From Seminavis robusta (lineage: Eukaryota > Bacillariophyta > Bacillariophyceae > Naviculales > Naviculaceae), in NCBI GenBank assembly GCA_903772945.1, contig CAICTM010000322.1, positions 1 through 64,000 of the forward strand: 64,000 nucleotides of DNA, written 5' to 3'. Position 1 is the stretch's first letter. The number at the start of each line of letters is the position of its first letter. The translations under genes were made by a program, and so were the position numbers. The notes beneath the pieces are model-generated. The model had not been told where the DNA came from, did not search any database, and saw nothing but the letters and a program-made list of their open reading frames with translations. This document shows, in pieces, positions 43,161 through 55,404 of the stretch.

Positions 43161-43268
43161 TAGGGTCGGGTTTCGAAACCGACCCTAAAATTAGGGACGG
43201 ATTCTGAAAAAACGTCCCTAATTTAGGGACGGGTTTCGATTTAGGGGCGGGTTTGAAAACCGTCCCTA
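43161..43268. repeat. 108-bp perfect direct repeat inside the MITE, copy 2
   Basis: Identical to 43005-43112 at an offset of 156 bp. The lack of any difference between copies points to a recent duplication or gene conversion. Confidence 0.85.
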
Positions 43269-43912
43269 TTGCTACATGGAATTAGGGTCGGGTTTCAAAG
43301 ATTTAGGGTCGGATTTGGGTCGTATTTTAAACTCACCCACGATTGAGGGACGCTCCAGGAAAAGCTGGAACAAGACCGAAAGGACAGCCGCATGTATTCC
43401 TTTGGTATCGCCATTGCCAAGACAAAAAAAAATCCAGCGAAGACAAGAAAGATTTCGAAGAAAACTAATACTACCGGCAAAGTGTGTGGAAGCTGTAGAG
43501 AAGTTGGCCACTCGCGATCCAGTTTTCGCGGATGTGTCAATCACGGAAAACCCAAGTCATTACATGTGCGAGTTGACACAGTCCCGATGAATGGAGAGGA
43601 TGCAAAGCCTTCAACTGACGGTCAAGCAGAGATAAGCGAGCAAGACATCGCTATTGCAACTCTACATCTTGTAGATTGTATTGGATTTGGCGAAGATTCG
43701 GAAGCCGTGACTGAGGAACTGGAAGAGCTAGCCGGTGCGCACGAACAAACAATCGCTACTTCTGAAGAATAGAATTGTAGAGTAACAAATAGTTTGAGCA
43801 TCTAAGTAATTGGATTATACTGTCGGATTATAGAACACTCTCAAATCTGGCGACACAGTAACTTTTTGCTACGTCGCGAATACTTCTTCCTTGACATGGT
43901 ATCAACGCACTC

Positions 43913-45088
43913 CTATTTCATCTTGGAGGAAAGATCTTCTTCGAAACGTCCTTGCTTACGCGATCGCTCTTCAGTGGAGAGGAAATCAGTGGCCTTCGCA
44001 TTGTTGAAGTTTGGGTACACCAACCAAATATTTTGAACAACACAAGATGGCAATGGGGACGCAACTTCAAACTGGAAGATGTTTGTTGCGTACCAGAAAT
44101 AGCAGCACCAGCGCTTGTGAGACTGTGTCAGGCCTTTGAAGTCATGACTGTACACTCTCCCATTCGTTTTCTTCAAGATGTATTTCTTCAAAGAATGGAG
44201 GAGATTATTCTTATCCACCAAGCTGAGCGGGGCTTCATTCACACCACACGTCAAGAGACCATGTTCCTCAACGCAGTCACACTTTTTGGGCTTGTCGTCA
44301 ACTTCATCCTCCGAATGATAATCTTCAACTGGCTCATCATCGACACAAAGGTAGGCATGATTCATTGCGTCAGTGACAAGCTTCTTGATGCTGGGGACCA
44401 CAACAAAAGATGCATTATAAAACTCATCCCTGTCTGCTCTTGCCACCATCTCACTTGCCGCCTCAGGACGAAGAACCATAAAATTCTCATATGGGTCAGG
44501 CTTGAACTTGGTCATGAAAACGATTTCTTTATTGTCCTTGCAATGGCAAACATCCTTCGTACGGAACCTGGTCCGCCTGATGTCACCTTCCTTCACAACA
44601 TTTCCCAGAACATTGGGCGGCAGCTTCCACGACATGTCGAAGATGATGAGAGAACAACGCATCCTCGCTGGAAATTGCTGAAACCAAAGGACCTCTGCCT
44701 TGTGGATAGTCAGCATGGAACCACGGTCAATCATCTCCTTGTCCACAATCAACTGATGACTCAAAGCAGAATCACAAAATGCATAGATGAGACTGTTGCT
44801 ACCATCAGCGAGAACAAAGCAAACAAGGTCAGCAGGCAGATGCCCAAAGGTACGTTGGATATTGAAAGTAGCAACAACCAGAAGCTGTTCTGGGAAGTAG
44901 ATAGTGGAATCCTCATCATCTCTCTTGTTGTTGTCAACAGAATCAAGCCACTCTCGAGACCTCTCAAATGTGCCATCCTCCAACTTCCTGAATGCTGGCG
45001 TCTTCTGATGACTGAAAGCCAAGCTAGCAACAAAGTCTGGAGATGGCTCTCCAGCATACTCAACAACAACCATGGATGTTACCGGCAT
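43913..45088 (-). CDS. Unknown element-associated protein
   Basis: An open frame of 391 aa from the first ATG (45088); the frame is open to 45097. It lies inside the 40628-45717 inverted repeat, tail-to-tail with the Mutator-like transposase (140-bp gap). It contains FNIQRTFGHLPADLVCFVLADG, an acidic stretch (DDEPVEDYHSEDEVDDKP) and a Cys/His-bearing segment CDCVEEHGLLTCGV followed by NNLLHSLKKYILKKTNGRVYSHDFKGL. There is no TM and no signal peptide. I do not recognise the family. Position suggests an accessory protein of the transposon, comparable in place to mudrB of maize, but similarity is not claimed. A nearly as long antisense ORF (43952-45100 plus) is judged a shadow because its composition is poor. 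Confidence 0.6.
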   Translation of the reverse strand: MPVTSMVVVEYAGEPSPDFVASLAFSHQKTPAFRKLEDGTFERSREWLDSVDNNKRDDEDSTIYFPEQLLVVATFNIQRTFGHLPADLVCFVLADGSNSLIYAFCDSALSHQLIVDKEMIDRGSMLTIHKAEVLWFQQFPARMRCSLIIFDMSWKLPPNVLGNVVKEGDIRRTRFRTKDVCHCKDNKEIVFMTKFKPDPYENFMVLRPEAASEMVARADRDEFYNASFVVVPSIKKLVTDAMNHAYLCVDDEPVEDYHSEDEVDDKPKKCDCVEEHGLLTCGVNEAPLSLVDKNNLLHSLKKYILKKTNGRVYSHDFKGLTQSHKRWCCYFWYATNIFQFEVASPLPSCVVQNIWLVYPNFNNAKATDFLSTEERSRKQGRFEEDLSSKMK

Positions 45089-45717
45089 GGTGTTCAATGA
45101 AATGGACGTTTTATTATCTTGCTTCTATCCTACGAAGGATTTCGCCGTGGAATGAGTACCAAGAAATGGCGTCTCAACAACATGGGAAATGCAGATTCCT
45201 ATCCGGCTGGCTCTGTTTGTTGTTGCTTGTCGCGATGATTCAGACTCCACAACAACAACCAACTGCCTTTTTTGCCAACCGACAATGATGTACGTTGTGG
45301 TGCTGGTTCTTGCCCTTCCGGTGCACCAATGAGGGTATGAATATAGCGGATGGAAGGTGTGCTTGTGCTCTACAGGACACCGTTGGGGTGGAGAGTTGCC
45401 GAGGGGTGTAACGTGTAAGTGACATGGTGCAAAGTTAACAGACTATTTTCGATACACCAAACTGACACCCTCTGTTCTACATGTATAAAGGACCAGCACC
45501 TCTCTACCCCGATGCAAGTTAACAGCCATGGCTATTGCGAACGCACACATCCACTGCACGGGTCTCTATGTGATCGGTGGAAGGAACGGCAGCGGCAGCC
45601 ATATAACTGCTTTGGATCATGGTCGGTTGATAAAAAAGCTCGATAAAAGGAAGAATAACACGAGAGATTTCCGGGTTCCTACCGACTGACGTGCAGACCT
45701 GGTGGTACCTCCTTAAG

Positions 45718-46178
45718 CCATCTGAAGCTCCAGAGCTCGCCTTCTCACAGTCCAGTTAGTTGACAATAATAGTTGTTCAACAGTACATGTAGAGCAACAT
45801 GTACCAGTGGTACTCTCCTCCGTCCAGAGTGACAGTCAAGTCACACATGGGGCTGAATCTACATCTATCGTGACTAAATATCACGTCATATTCGTGACCA
45901 CGTCATTGTTTTGGATCTTGCTTCCGAAACCCATCATTTTCTTGACCTCGGAAACCATTTCCTTCATGTTTGACGTTAGGTTGAGAGTCCGAAAACGCCA
46001 AGAGATCAAGAAGAATCGAATCGCATACTAGCTAGTGCATGTCAACGGAGAAGCAGCTCTGGTTGAATTTCACTATTGCGTGACATTGGTACATGTATAG
46101 CTACGGTAGCTGGTTAGTCACTCTCCCTACCAGGTTACTTCGATCCAAGTTTTTTCAATAGACTGTCACTCCACCACC
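45718..46178. other. Upstream region of MCM6
   Basis: 461 bp outside the transposon-like interval. It has TGACGTCA-like half sites (CACGTCATATTCGTGACCACGTCA near 45893-45917) that could be bZIP/CRE-type sites. No gene is recognised in this region, nor at 45089-45700 inside the element. Confidence 0.35.
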
Positions 46179-49309
<3,131 letters not shown>

Positions 49310-49532
49310 CTGGCTGATGTTGCTGTGCCCTTCGTAGCATTTTAGTAGTGTAAAGTTTCCTGCCGCAATTATTACTGTGAGCGCGAGGGCTTTAGATGTG
49401 TGGTTCATTAAAAAAGCGACATCTTCGGTCTTCATTGCAACACAAAAACGCGTTACACAAAAAGGAGTAGAGTAGATATATTTACATGCACAATGTATGG
49501 CTGCATTCGCCTCACAAACTTATGTCCTCAAA

Positions 49533-50618
49533 TTACATCATAATGTCGCCAAGATACTCTCTTGCTCCTTCTCCCTTACCAGTCCTAGCCTTTGGAGAAG
49601 CCCACTTGAGTGAACTCTTGGAACGCATCGCCTTGATGACAGCACCGGGGTGCTCATTGGCATCTTGTCCAGCTTTGTAGAGTGCGTCTCCAACCCAAAC
49701 TGAATTGAATCCTTTATCTCTCAAGAACCAAGCATCTTCAATTTCTTGCAGCTGCTGGTTCTTCCTCGTCAGTATGTTGGCAAGCATACAGACCTGCTGT
49801 CCGTCAGGAATACTGAGATCAGTGATGATTTCAGCTTTTGCCTCGACATCCTCCAAGCAAACAATTAAGATGATTCTGGCGCCAAGGTCGATTGCCTGCT
49901 GAGCTTCTTCTTTGTTGGAAACAGCGACTATTGGTTCCATATCCACCGCTTTCGTAGCTTTGAGAAGAGTCTCGAGTTGATCGCCCAGCACATCCAGCGT
50001 GAGGACACATCCAGTCACGCCCATTGCAGCGGATCGAGCAATCTGTAGCTCGTCAATAATGAGATCATTGTTGATTACAGCAATGGGACCGGGAACTTCA
50101 TTCTTGGCTCGCCTCTGTTCCTCTACAAAATCTGCCAAATCTTTGTAGGTGCATCCACCCATTCTCTCGTCTGCCATGACGGCAACTGCAGACGCCCCGT
50201 ATTCGCGAAAAGCTGGAGAAAGCATCTCGGGGTCATAGATATCTGCAATATACCCAGCCTCTATGGCATCGTTCTTTCTTCGAAACTCCGCAATAATGGT
50301 GATGGTGCCTTTTCTCTTTGTCAGGGCTTGTTGCAGCGGCCCAGGGGTGCTCAGATTTAAATCAATTGTATCCTTTTCAAGTGCTTCTTTCAGCACATTG
50401 TACTTTTCCATCACACTATCTTCGATTCCTCCTTCCACGTATTTCCTCAAATCTGCCTGTTTTGCTTTCTTGGCAAGGGCGCCAATAGCATTGAGCGGGA
50501 CGCTGGCAAAAGCACGCGATTTCGCATATCTCTGGGCATCACTTGGAACAAAGGCCCAAACGCTGGATGCCGTACTCCCCGCTGCAAGCAAAAGGAAAAA
50601 TGGACTTGAGTACTTCAT
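49533..50618 (-). CDS. Plastid-targeted indole-3-glycerol-phosphate-synthase-fold protein, catalytic residues lost
   Basis: A single-exon protein of 361 aa. The N-terminus is a signal peptide ending in SSVWAFVPSDAQ, a plastid ASAFAP-type motif. The TIM-barrel body aligns with indole-3-glycerol-phosphate synthase (TrpC): TITIIAEFRRKN, SPAFREYGASAVAVMADERMGGCTYKDL, then PIAVINNDLIIDELQIARSAAMG and GFNSVWVGDALYKA. The canonical catalytic lysines of AE-x-K and DEK are arginines (R113 and R152). The glutamate of VEV is alanine (A232), and the asparagines of INN and the serine of SGI are not visible. Only the first glutamate (E111) remains. The true enzyme makes indole-3-glycerol phosphate for tryptophan. 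Here a regulatory or altered role is likely, and the assignment is to the fold, not the activity. Alignment was by eye. Confidence 0.75.
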   Translation of the reverse strand: MKYSSPFFLLLAAGSTASSVWAFVPSDAQRYAKSRAFASVPLNAIGALAKKAKQADLRKYVEGGIEDSVMEKYNVLKEALEKDTIDLNLSTPGPLQQALTKRKGTITIIAEFRRKNDAIEAGYIADIYDPEMLSPAFREYGASAVAVMADERMGGCTYKDLADFVEEQRRAKNEVPGPIAVINNDLIIDELQIARSAAMGVTGCVLTLDVLGDQLETLLKATKAVDMEPIVAVSNKEEAQQAIDLGARIILIVCLEDVEAKAEIITDLSIPDGQQVCMLANILTRKNQQLQEIEDAWFLRDKGFNSVWVGDALYKAGQDANEHPGAVIKAMRSKSSLKWASPKARTGKGEGAREYLGDIMM

Positions 50619-50835
50619 GATGCTGCTGCTGCAATCTCGACGATGCTGTTGTTGGCTGGGGAATGATAATCAGGAGGTCAAGTACCCGTAATAAGCCGAG
50701 CGACGAGCGACAACAGAGAGGGTGTCAATTCAGAGAACAAAAGCAAAAATGCAATCATGCGAACGGTTAGCAGACTGACGCACGAGCACGAGGCATGAGG
50801 TTACTACGCTAGCTAGTTATTCTGCCGTGGTATTA

Positions 50836-51189
50836 CAGTGTCTGCAATAAGCGTTTTCTACTCTTTACATTATGTAGTTTCACTTTTTCTTGCAAAAGTT
50901 TCACTATTTCAAAAAGTGAAACAGTAAAGAGTAAAAGGTAAATCTACCTCATCTACCTCAAAAAAGGTAGACCACATAGAAAGTAGATTTACCTTTTCCA
51001 TTTGATATTTTTGTCTCTCCGTTAAGTAAAATTGGTGAAAAGAAGTCATCGGAAGAAAGATCGATCGGCCAGGGAGTAAAAAAAGGAAGCTGTTATTGCA
51101 GACACACCCAGTGAAAATGTGAAAAAGTTGAAAGAGTAAACAGTAAACAACAAACAGTAAACAGTAGAAAACCACTATTGCGGACACTG
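50836..51189. mobile_element. Tc1/mariner-type MITE (354 bp) with TA target duplication
   Basis: The element begins CAGTGTCTGCAATA and ends TATTGCGGACACTG, flanked on both sides by TA (50834-50835 and 51190-51191). Inverted similarity continues inward for about 35 bp (TTTTCTACTSTTTAC). CAGTG ends and TA duplications are hallmarks of Tc1/mariner elements. An inner 15-bp inverted pair AAAAGGTAAATCTAC/GTAGATTTACCTTTT near 50935-50996 adds structure. No transposase is present. Confidence 0.78.
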
Positions 51190-51235
51190 TATTGGTACCA
51201 CGTAGCTAAGGCTAAGGGTACAGTACCTACCAGTA

Positions 51236-51906
51236 CCTGGATTCAAAGGGCATCAGATCACATGGAATGATTACACTTTGATCGGCACAGGGGGCGCTGG
51301 TGAATGCACGAAACAAGTTCAACGGTTGCCCCCCACCCTGAAGAGGCAATTGACAATCACCACGAACACTCCGGGCGCGTTGTCGGGGGTATCGAGCACC
51401 CAACTGTCAGGGGAAGGTTCTTTGCCATGTCCCTGTACTTTTTTACGTTGGATAGCCTGCGTGTCCTCTCTTCGCATGATGACTTGCACACTGCCTGGCC
51501 ACAACCTAGTATAAATGAACTCACAAATGCATTCGAGGGTCTTTGCTCCAGAGCCTGGCAAGGAGATCTGGAAGAGATCCAACACAATGCCCATCAGTTC
51601 ACTCGAGCCGAGGTGCTGCCACACCGTTGCTTCGAGTCGTGCTACATGGTCTCTCTTTTGAGAGATGGCTTTGGTTTCCCTCCAGAATCCAGGGACATCA
51701 CATTCACCTTCCTTGTGGATGGAAGCGAGGTGGGGTGGTCTCTTGGAATGTCATTGGAACTCTATTCCCTGAAGGCCAGCAGCAAAAACACGTCTGTGCA
51801 TATGGATGTAACGTGCCATGTCCAGAATGTAACATCGCAGCAGATGGAGGCAGCACTGACTGAAGCACAAGCGTCGTCTTTCGGTCTGGTACAAGGTTCT
51901 GATTGA
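51236..51906 (+). pseudogene. 5'-truncated GDA1/CD39 apyrase (nucleoside triphosphate diphosphohydrolase) copy
   Basis: Only the C-terminal half of the family is present. The frame from 51236 reads PGFKGHQITWNDYTLIGTGG and ECTKQVQRL, matching the PCF-x-KGY and GTGN-C-x7-L stretches of CD39 proteins. It then shifts by one base at the C-run 51329-51334 into VAPHPEEA and continues. Later text LPHRCFESCYMVSLLRDGFGFPPE, then DITFTF and EVGWSLGMSLEL, matches the conserved C-terminal apyrase region. The catalytic N-terminal lobe (ACR1-3) is missing, and a MITE ends only about 46 bp upstream. An intact 200-aa frame can start at the ATG 51304, so expression of a fragment is possible. Confidence 0.72.
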
Positions 51907-52260
51907 CAGCCGCAAGTGTGACCCTGTACACCATCATTTTGTTCTTTGTTACGCATAGCTCGTAGTCACAGTTTTGTCTCCGTGGAATCGTGAAGTGCAC
52001 GAGGCGCCGGCCCAGACAGAACTTTTTCACTCTGGCCTAACTGTGAAATAGCCCCTCGTGTACAACCTAGTTTGTTAGCTTTTTATAGTAGTACCGGTTG
52101 GGTAGCTACCAGTACGGGTACTGTACATCCGTGGTACAGTACAAGCTGGCTGGTACCGTACCGCATCACCTTGTACTGACGGCGGCCGGACAGATATCGT
52201 GACGTGGATAACGCCCAGAACTTACTTCCCGTGTGGAGAGAAGGGTGAGCAGAACCGTTC

Positions 52261-52619
52261 GACGTTTTTCACTCAGGATTTAAAATTGCCCCGACTGACT
52301 CCCAAGGTGTAAGGGATTGTTTAAGGGATTGTTTGTTAAGGGATTGTTTAAGGGATTGTTGCAGATTTAAGGGATTGTTTGTTAAAAGGGATTGTTTGAT
52401 AAGGGATTGTTTGCTCCTGATAGGGGATTGTGTCATGGCATATGGCGATAGGCTTAAGGGATTGTTTCGAAGGTTTAAGGGATTGTTTCTTAAGGGATTG
52501 TTTGATAAGGGATTGTTGAAGGGATTGTTGAAGATTTAGGGGATAGTTAAGGGATTGTTTCAAACCATTTCCAGTCATGCGAAATTTCAATATTTTTTAA
52601 ATCCTGAGTGAAAAACGTC
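52261..52619. mobile_element. Non-autonomous element: 25-bp perfect TIRs around a minisatellite
   Basis: GACGTTTTTCACTCAGGATT plus TAAAA (52261-52285) is exactly inverted at 52595-52619. Weaker pairing outward (ACCGT) extends it to about 52254-52625. The interior is filled with about 20 tandem variants of TTAAGGGATTGTTTG from about 52310 to 52560, with no coding capacity. No clear target duplication was found. Confidence 0.78.
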
Positions 52620-53209
52620 CGACGGTCCAGGTTGCCAAAAGATGACACCATCAGAGAATCTCATTGTTTCAAAAGTAAAAAGACAAAGGATGAGGGGATC
52701 AACGATAGTTACGCAATCCGCAACAAAGTGTGCGGAGACCCCTTCAGATTCGATTCGGCTAGCTAGGGTCAAAGGAGAGTTGAATGCCTTGCCAAGTTCC
52801 CTCGAAATGCCCCGAAACCACCAGTACGTACCGGTACAGGTACCACTGTGGTACTACGACTGCAGTAGATGGCTGCTCTAGCTAGTGGTAGACTACTGCA
52901 ATACACAAGTGGTACTGCAATACACAAGTGGTACGGTAGGTATCCATGACCCACAAAAGCAGAACCTACGATAGAGCCGAAACTTTGAAATGATGCGAAG
53001 TTGCCAGAGCCCCAGTTCGGTATGAAGCGACACCTGATACTGTAGCCTGAGGCGCGGGTCCCTCTTTTAGCTAACTAGCTAGTAGCATTTGTAATTACAG
53101 TTGTTCCAAAGTGTCCCGCTTTCAATACATGTACCGACCCAAATGCAAAGAGCGCATTCTAGGGTCACTGTAGGTACCGTATGTGATTTTCAGTGCCTAG
53201 TAAGTTACA
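52620..53209. other. Intergenic region with dense GGTACC/CCGGTA motifs
   Basis: No gene is recognised. The stretch 52827-52930 is crowded with GTACCGGTAC, AGGTACCACTGTGGTAC and a duplicated TACTGCAATACACAAGTGGTA (from 52894 and from 52914, overlapping by two bases). Confidence 0.45.
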
Positions 53210-54770
53210 TTAAGATTGTCCTGTGAGCATCCAAGGATGCGCACGTACTTGATCCAAACTCAATCGATCTTTAGGGTCCAAAAAGAGCATTCGCTGTAGA
53301 AGGTCCATGGAATCACTACTCAAACCAAGTTCCCACTCTGTAAGCATTTGTACCAAATATCCCGCTGTCATGTATTTGAATCTCTCATCGGTGGCACAAG
53401 CACGTTCCCATGGTGGGAAACCTGTCAGCATGAGGAAAAGGATCACACCAGCCGCCCACATGTCCACAGCAAAACCATCGAATGGATCACGATTCAAATA
53501 GATTTCAGGTGACATATAGATCCACTTTCCACATGTGCCCTGAGGCTTCATCAAAGACCTCAGTGTTGCTCTCCCATCAGGAAACGTCGAGGGAGCAGGA
53601 GCTCCATTCATGTTGATGCCTGCGAATGCTGAAGATAGTGCGGGAGTGTTATCTGCCAGGGGAACCCGAAGACACATACCAAGATCGATTATCAGTGCCC
53701 TATTCTGGTGTACTAGTAGGTTTTCAAGACTCATGTCACGATGACAAACCCCTGCACTTTGCAAGTTTTCGAGGCCCTAACACGACGGGTTGTCAAGGGT
53801 GGCAAGGATGCATTCGATTCAAGAACAGAGTACGGCGAGTTAGATCCCAGCCTCGGCATGCCAATTTTTTCAGCGATGGCATGGGCTCACTCACCGTCAG
53901 CACCTGATGCATCCAGTATCTGGCCTCATCCTCTGAGAACCGTTCGTTAAGGTCGAGCCTTTCGAATAGTTCTCCACCATCACAGTATGGCATAATGCTG
54001 TACAGATTTCGATCGTCAGATAGCAAGTCCAGTGGCATCATAACATGTGTGTCCATGACTGCTTGGTTGGAAGATATAATTCCTGGGGAGTTTCGATTTC
54101 TGGATTCATGCCATTGCCTTAGATATTGCATTGCTGAAACTTCCTTAATCGGATCTTCTGCCAATCTATCTCGTTCCTTTCGAATAAGTTGTCGGGACAT
54201 TTCCTTGACAGCACAGAATTCAGAGGTGACTTCCCAGTCTGCATTTATCGCGTTTGGTTGATGTTGAGTGTACCTTCGCCGTAATACAGTGGCAAACAGC
54301 ACTCTTCCATAAATAGCTTCTCTCAATGTTCGTTGGATCCAGTAGGCTCGATCTTGGCTGTCGTCATGTGCCATTGGAGGCTGTCCAGCTGCGATTGGTT
54401 GGCCTCCATTTCCATCAGCCAAATCCATGTCACTCATTGCGCTTGACGAAGAAGACGACACGGAAAAATCATCGCTACTCATGGATGAATTGTCACCTTT
54501 GCCTTCGCCTGGCTGCATGGAGTTGGTGGCCTGTTGCTGCGTCGGTGGTCTTGCCATAGTTCTGACCAGTACATTCTGCACAGTTGAGACTTCATTTCGG
54601 CTTGGGTGATAGATTCGCGTGGTGATCCGAGCACAGGGGATAGGTTGGGCTGGTGGAAACTCTCTGGGGTCTGCTGCTAGTGCTTGGGCTGCAGCAACAC
54701 CAACATCCACGCCAAGAGCCACAGATTCTGCAGTCAACCCCGGATAGTCAGAATTGTACTGAAATTGCAT
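53210..54770 (-). CDS. Serine/threonine protein kinase
   Basis: Two exons, 54770-53895 and 53776-53210 (CTGACG|GTGAGT, GTGTTAG|GGC), give 480 aa. The first 140 residues are disordered (Q and S rich, SSSSSSAMSDMDLADG). The kinase domain starts near ERTLREAIYGRV-like text at about residue 147, with the ATP-binding lysine K189 in FCAVKEM and a hinge IMPYCDGGELFERL. The catalytic loop is HRDMSLENLL (D306, N311), the metal-binding loop is DLG instead of DFG, and the activation segment ends SPE. The rest (DMWAAGVILFLMLTGFPPWE, then DPKDRLSLDQVRAHPW) is canonical. By eye it is CAMK/SNF1-like. All key catalytic residues are present, so it should be active. Partners are unknown. Confidence 0.85.
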
Positions 54771-55404
54771 TGGCCTGAGCTAGCTTGCTAGTTGTCAATT
54801 TGTCTGATTTGGTTCAGAGACTTGGTACCGTACAGAAACAGAAAAGGGCCACACGGCGACATGCACTCAATCGAGGTATCCTCGGCCCGATCCCAAGAAT
54901 TGAGGCTACGGTACTACGGTAGCTAGTCTGTCTGCTTAGCTAGCTAGCGCTTGGAACGTTGTGCTTCTGGATAACAGAGACGAAGCCTTGTATTCTCTGG
55001 TAAAATTTGCTTGGCGTCGGAGGACGTTGACGCTGTCTTCGATCTCTTCGTCGAGCCGCAAAGATGTTTCTATTCTCTTCGTCGTGGACACCGCCGCAGC
55101 CATGCAGCCTGAGACGAGGCGCCATGGCGGTCGATTTTGCGATGACCATGTCAAGGTTAAGGCTAAATTTCAGTCCTTCACAAATCAAATCGTGATCTAT
55201 TTGATCTTCTACCACGTACGAGTTTTGGTGCAAGCAAAGCAACGGCTACAACGTAAAAGCTGGCCGCCAAACGCTCGAGCGATGATGACAAGCTTCTCAA
55301 CAAAGCCATGTCATTGCTCTAACCAGACCGGTCAAAAATAATAAAAACAATCGAAGGAGACCATTGCATTCAAATAGGCAGAAAAGGGAAAAACAAGTGA
55401 AGCC
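54771..55404. promoter_or_regulatory. Divergent upstream region
   Basis: 634 bp lie between the kinase start (minus) and the small membrane protein start (plus). ORFs here (54940-55341) are chance by composition. GCTAGCTAGC lies near 54938. Confidence 0.4.

Larger units (their letters stand above)
42929..43354. mobile_element. Nested 426-bp MITE in the transposase gene
   Basis: The ends are near-inverted (GCGTTCCTCAATCGTG at left; CACGATTGAGGGACGC at right). CCAGGA is present on both sides (42923-42928 and 43355-43360), fitting a 6-bp target duplication. Deleting 432 bp (insert plus one CCAGGA) restores a continuous reading frame, KEYQE then KLEQD. The interior is built from GGGTCGG/CCGACCC and TTAGGGACGG palindromic blocks. 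It lacks any gene. Confidence 0.82.
40861..43772 (+). pseudogene. Mutator-like transposase, inactivated by frameshift, two stops and a MITE insertion
   Basis: The first ATG is at 40861. The first frame runs to about 41060 (ATIRE) and resumes one base shifted as INKLASGNRVDVIAKRPGW. From there one frame is kept to 43772. It contains the catalytic region DMGWN-stop-KGSGRSYNSPSGHA, where TAG at 41811-41813 interrupts the usual DGAWQKRGSGRSYNS. A CxxC zinc cluster follows (CVICQRSKFCRKC), then HECTINYEGSSGGMEPQ and the second acidic site DDDSTM. A second stop, TGA at 42405-42407, follows SMPREQ. The coding sequence is split by an insertion at 42929-43354 and ends with a zinc-knuckle-like CGSCREVGHSRSSFRGC. 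Four independent lesions mean the gene is dead. The match is to the Mutator-like family found in many algae and animals. Confidence 0.8.
40628..45717. mobile_element. 5.1-kb two-ORF transposon-like interval with a Mutator-like transposase
   Basis: CTTAAGGAGGTACCACC at 40628-40644 is exactly inverted at 45701-45717. Between them lie a Mutator-like transposase (plus) and an unknown ORF (minus) converging on each other. The outermost TTAA of both ends could instead be a TTAA target duplication around a 12-bp TIR (GGAGGTACCACC). No 8-11 bp duplication typical of Mutator-like elements is seen. The inverted repeat is real; that it marks the ends of one element is inference. Confidence 0.6.

Noticed and set aside
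42960-43320. CCCTAAA/TTTAGGG-like words suggesting interstitial telomere DNA
   Set aside because: The words are not in head-to-tail tandem. They are parts of palindromic modules of the nested MITE.
43952-45100. Long plus-strand ORF (382 aa) opposite the unknown element ORF
   Set aside because: It mirrors the minus ORF almost end to end, and its composition (many L, H, T, few patterned blocks) looks like a shadow. The minus frame has coherent acidic and Cys/His blocks.
45089-46031. Small ORFs before MCM6
   Set aside because: All are under 90 aa, with no motif, and cross the inverted-repeat end at 45701-45717.
52310-52560. Possible CRISPR or telomere-like array (TTAAGGGATTG units)
   Set aside because: Repeats are adjacent with no spacers and not a telomere unit. 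They sit inside inverted-repeat ends of a small element.
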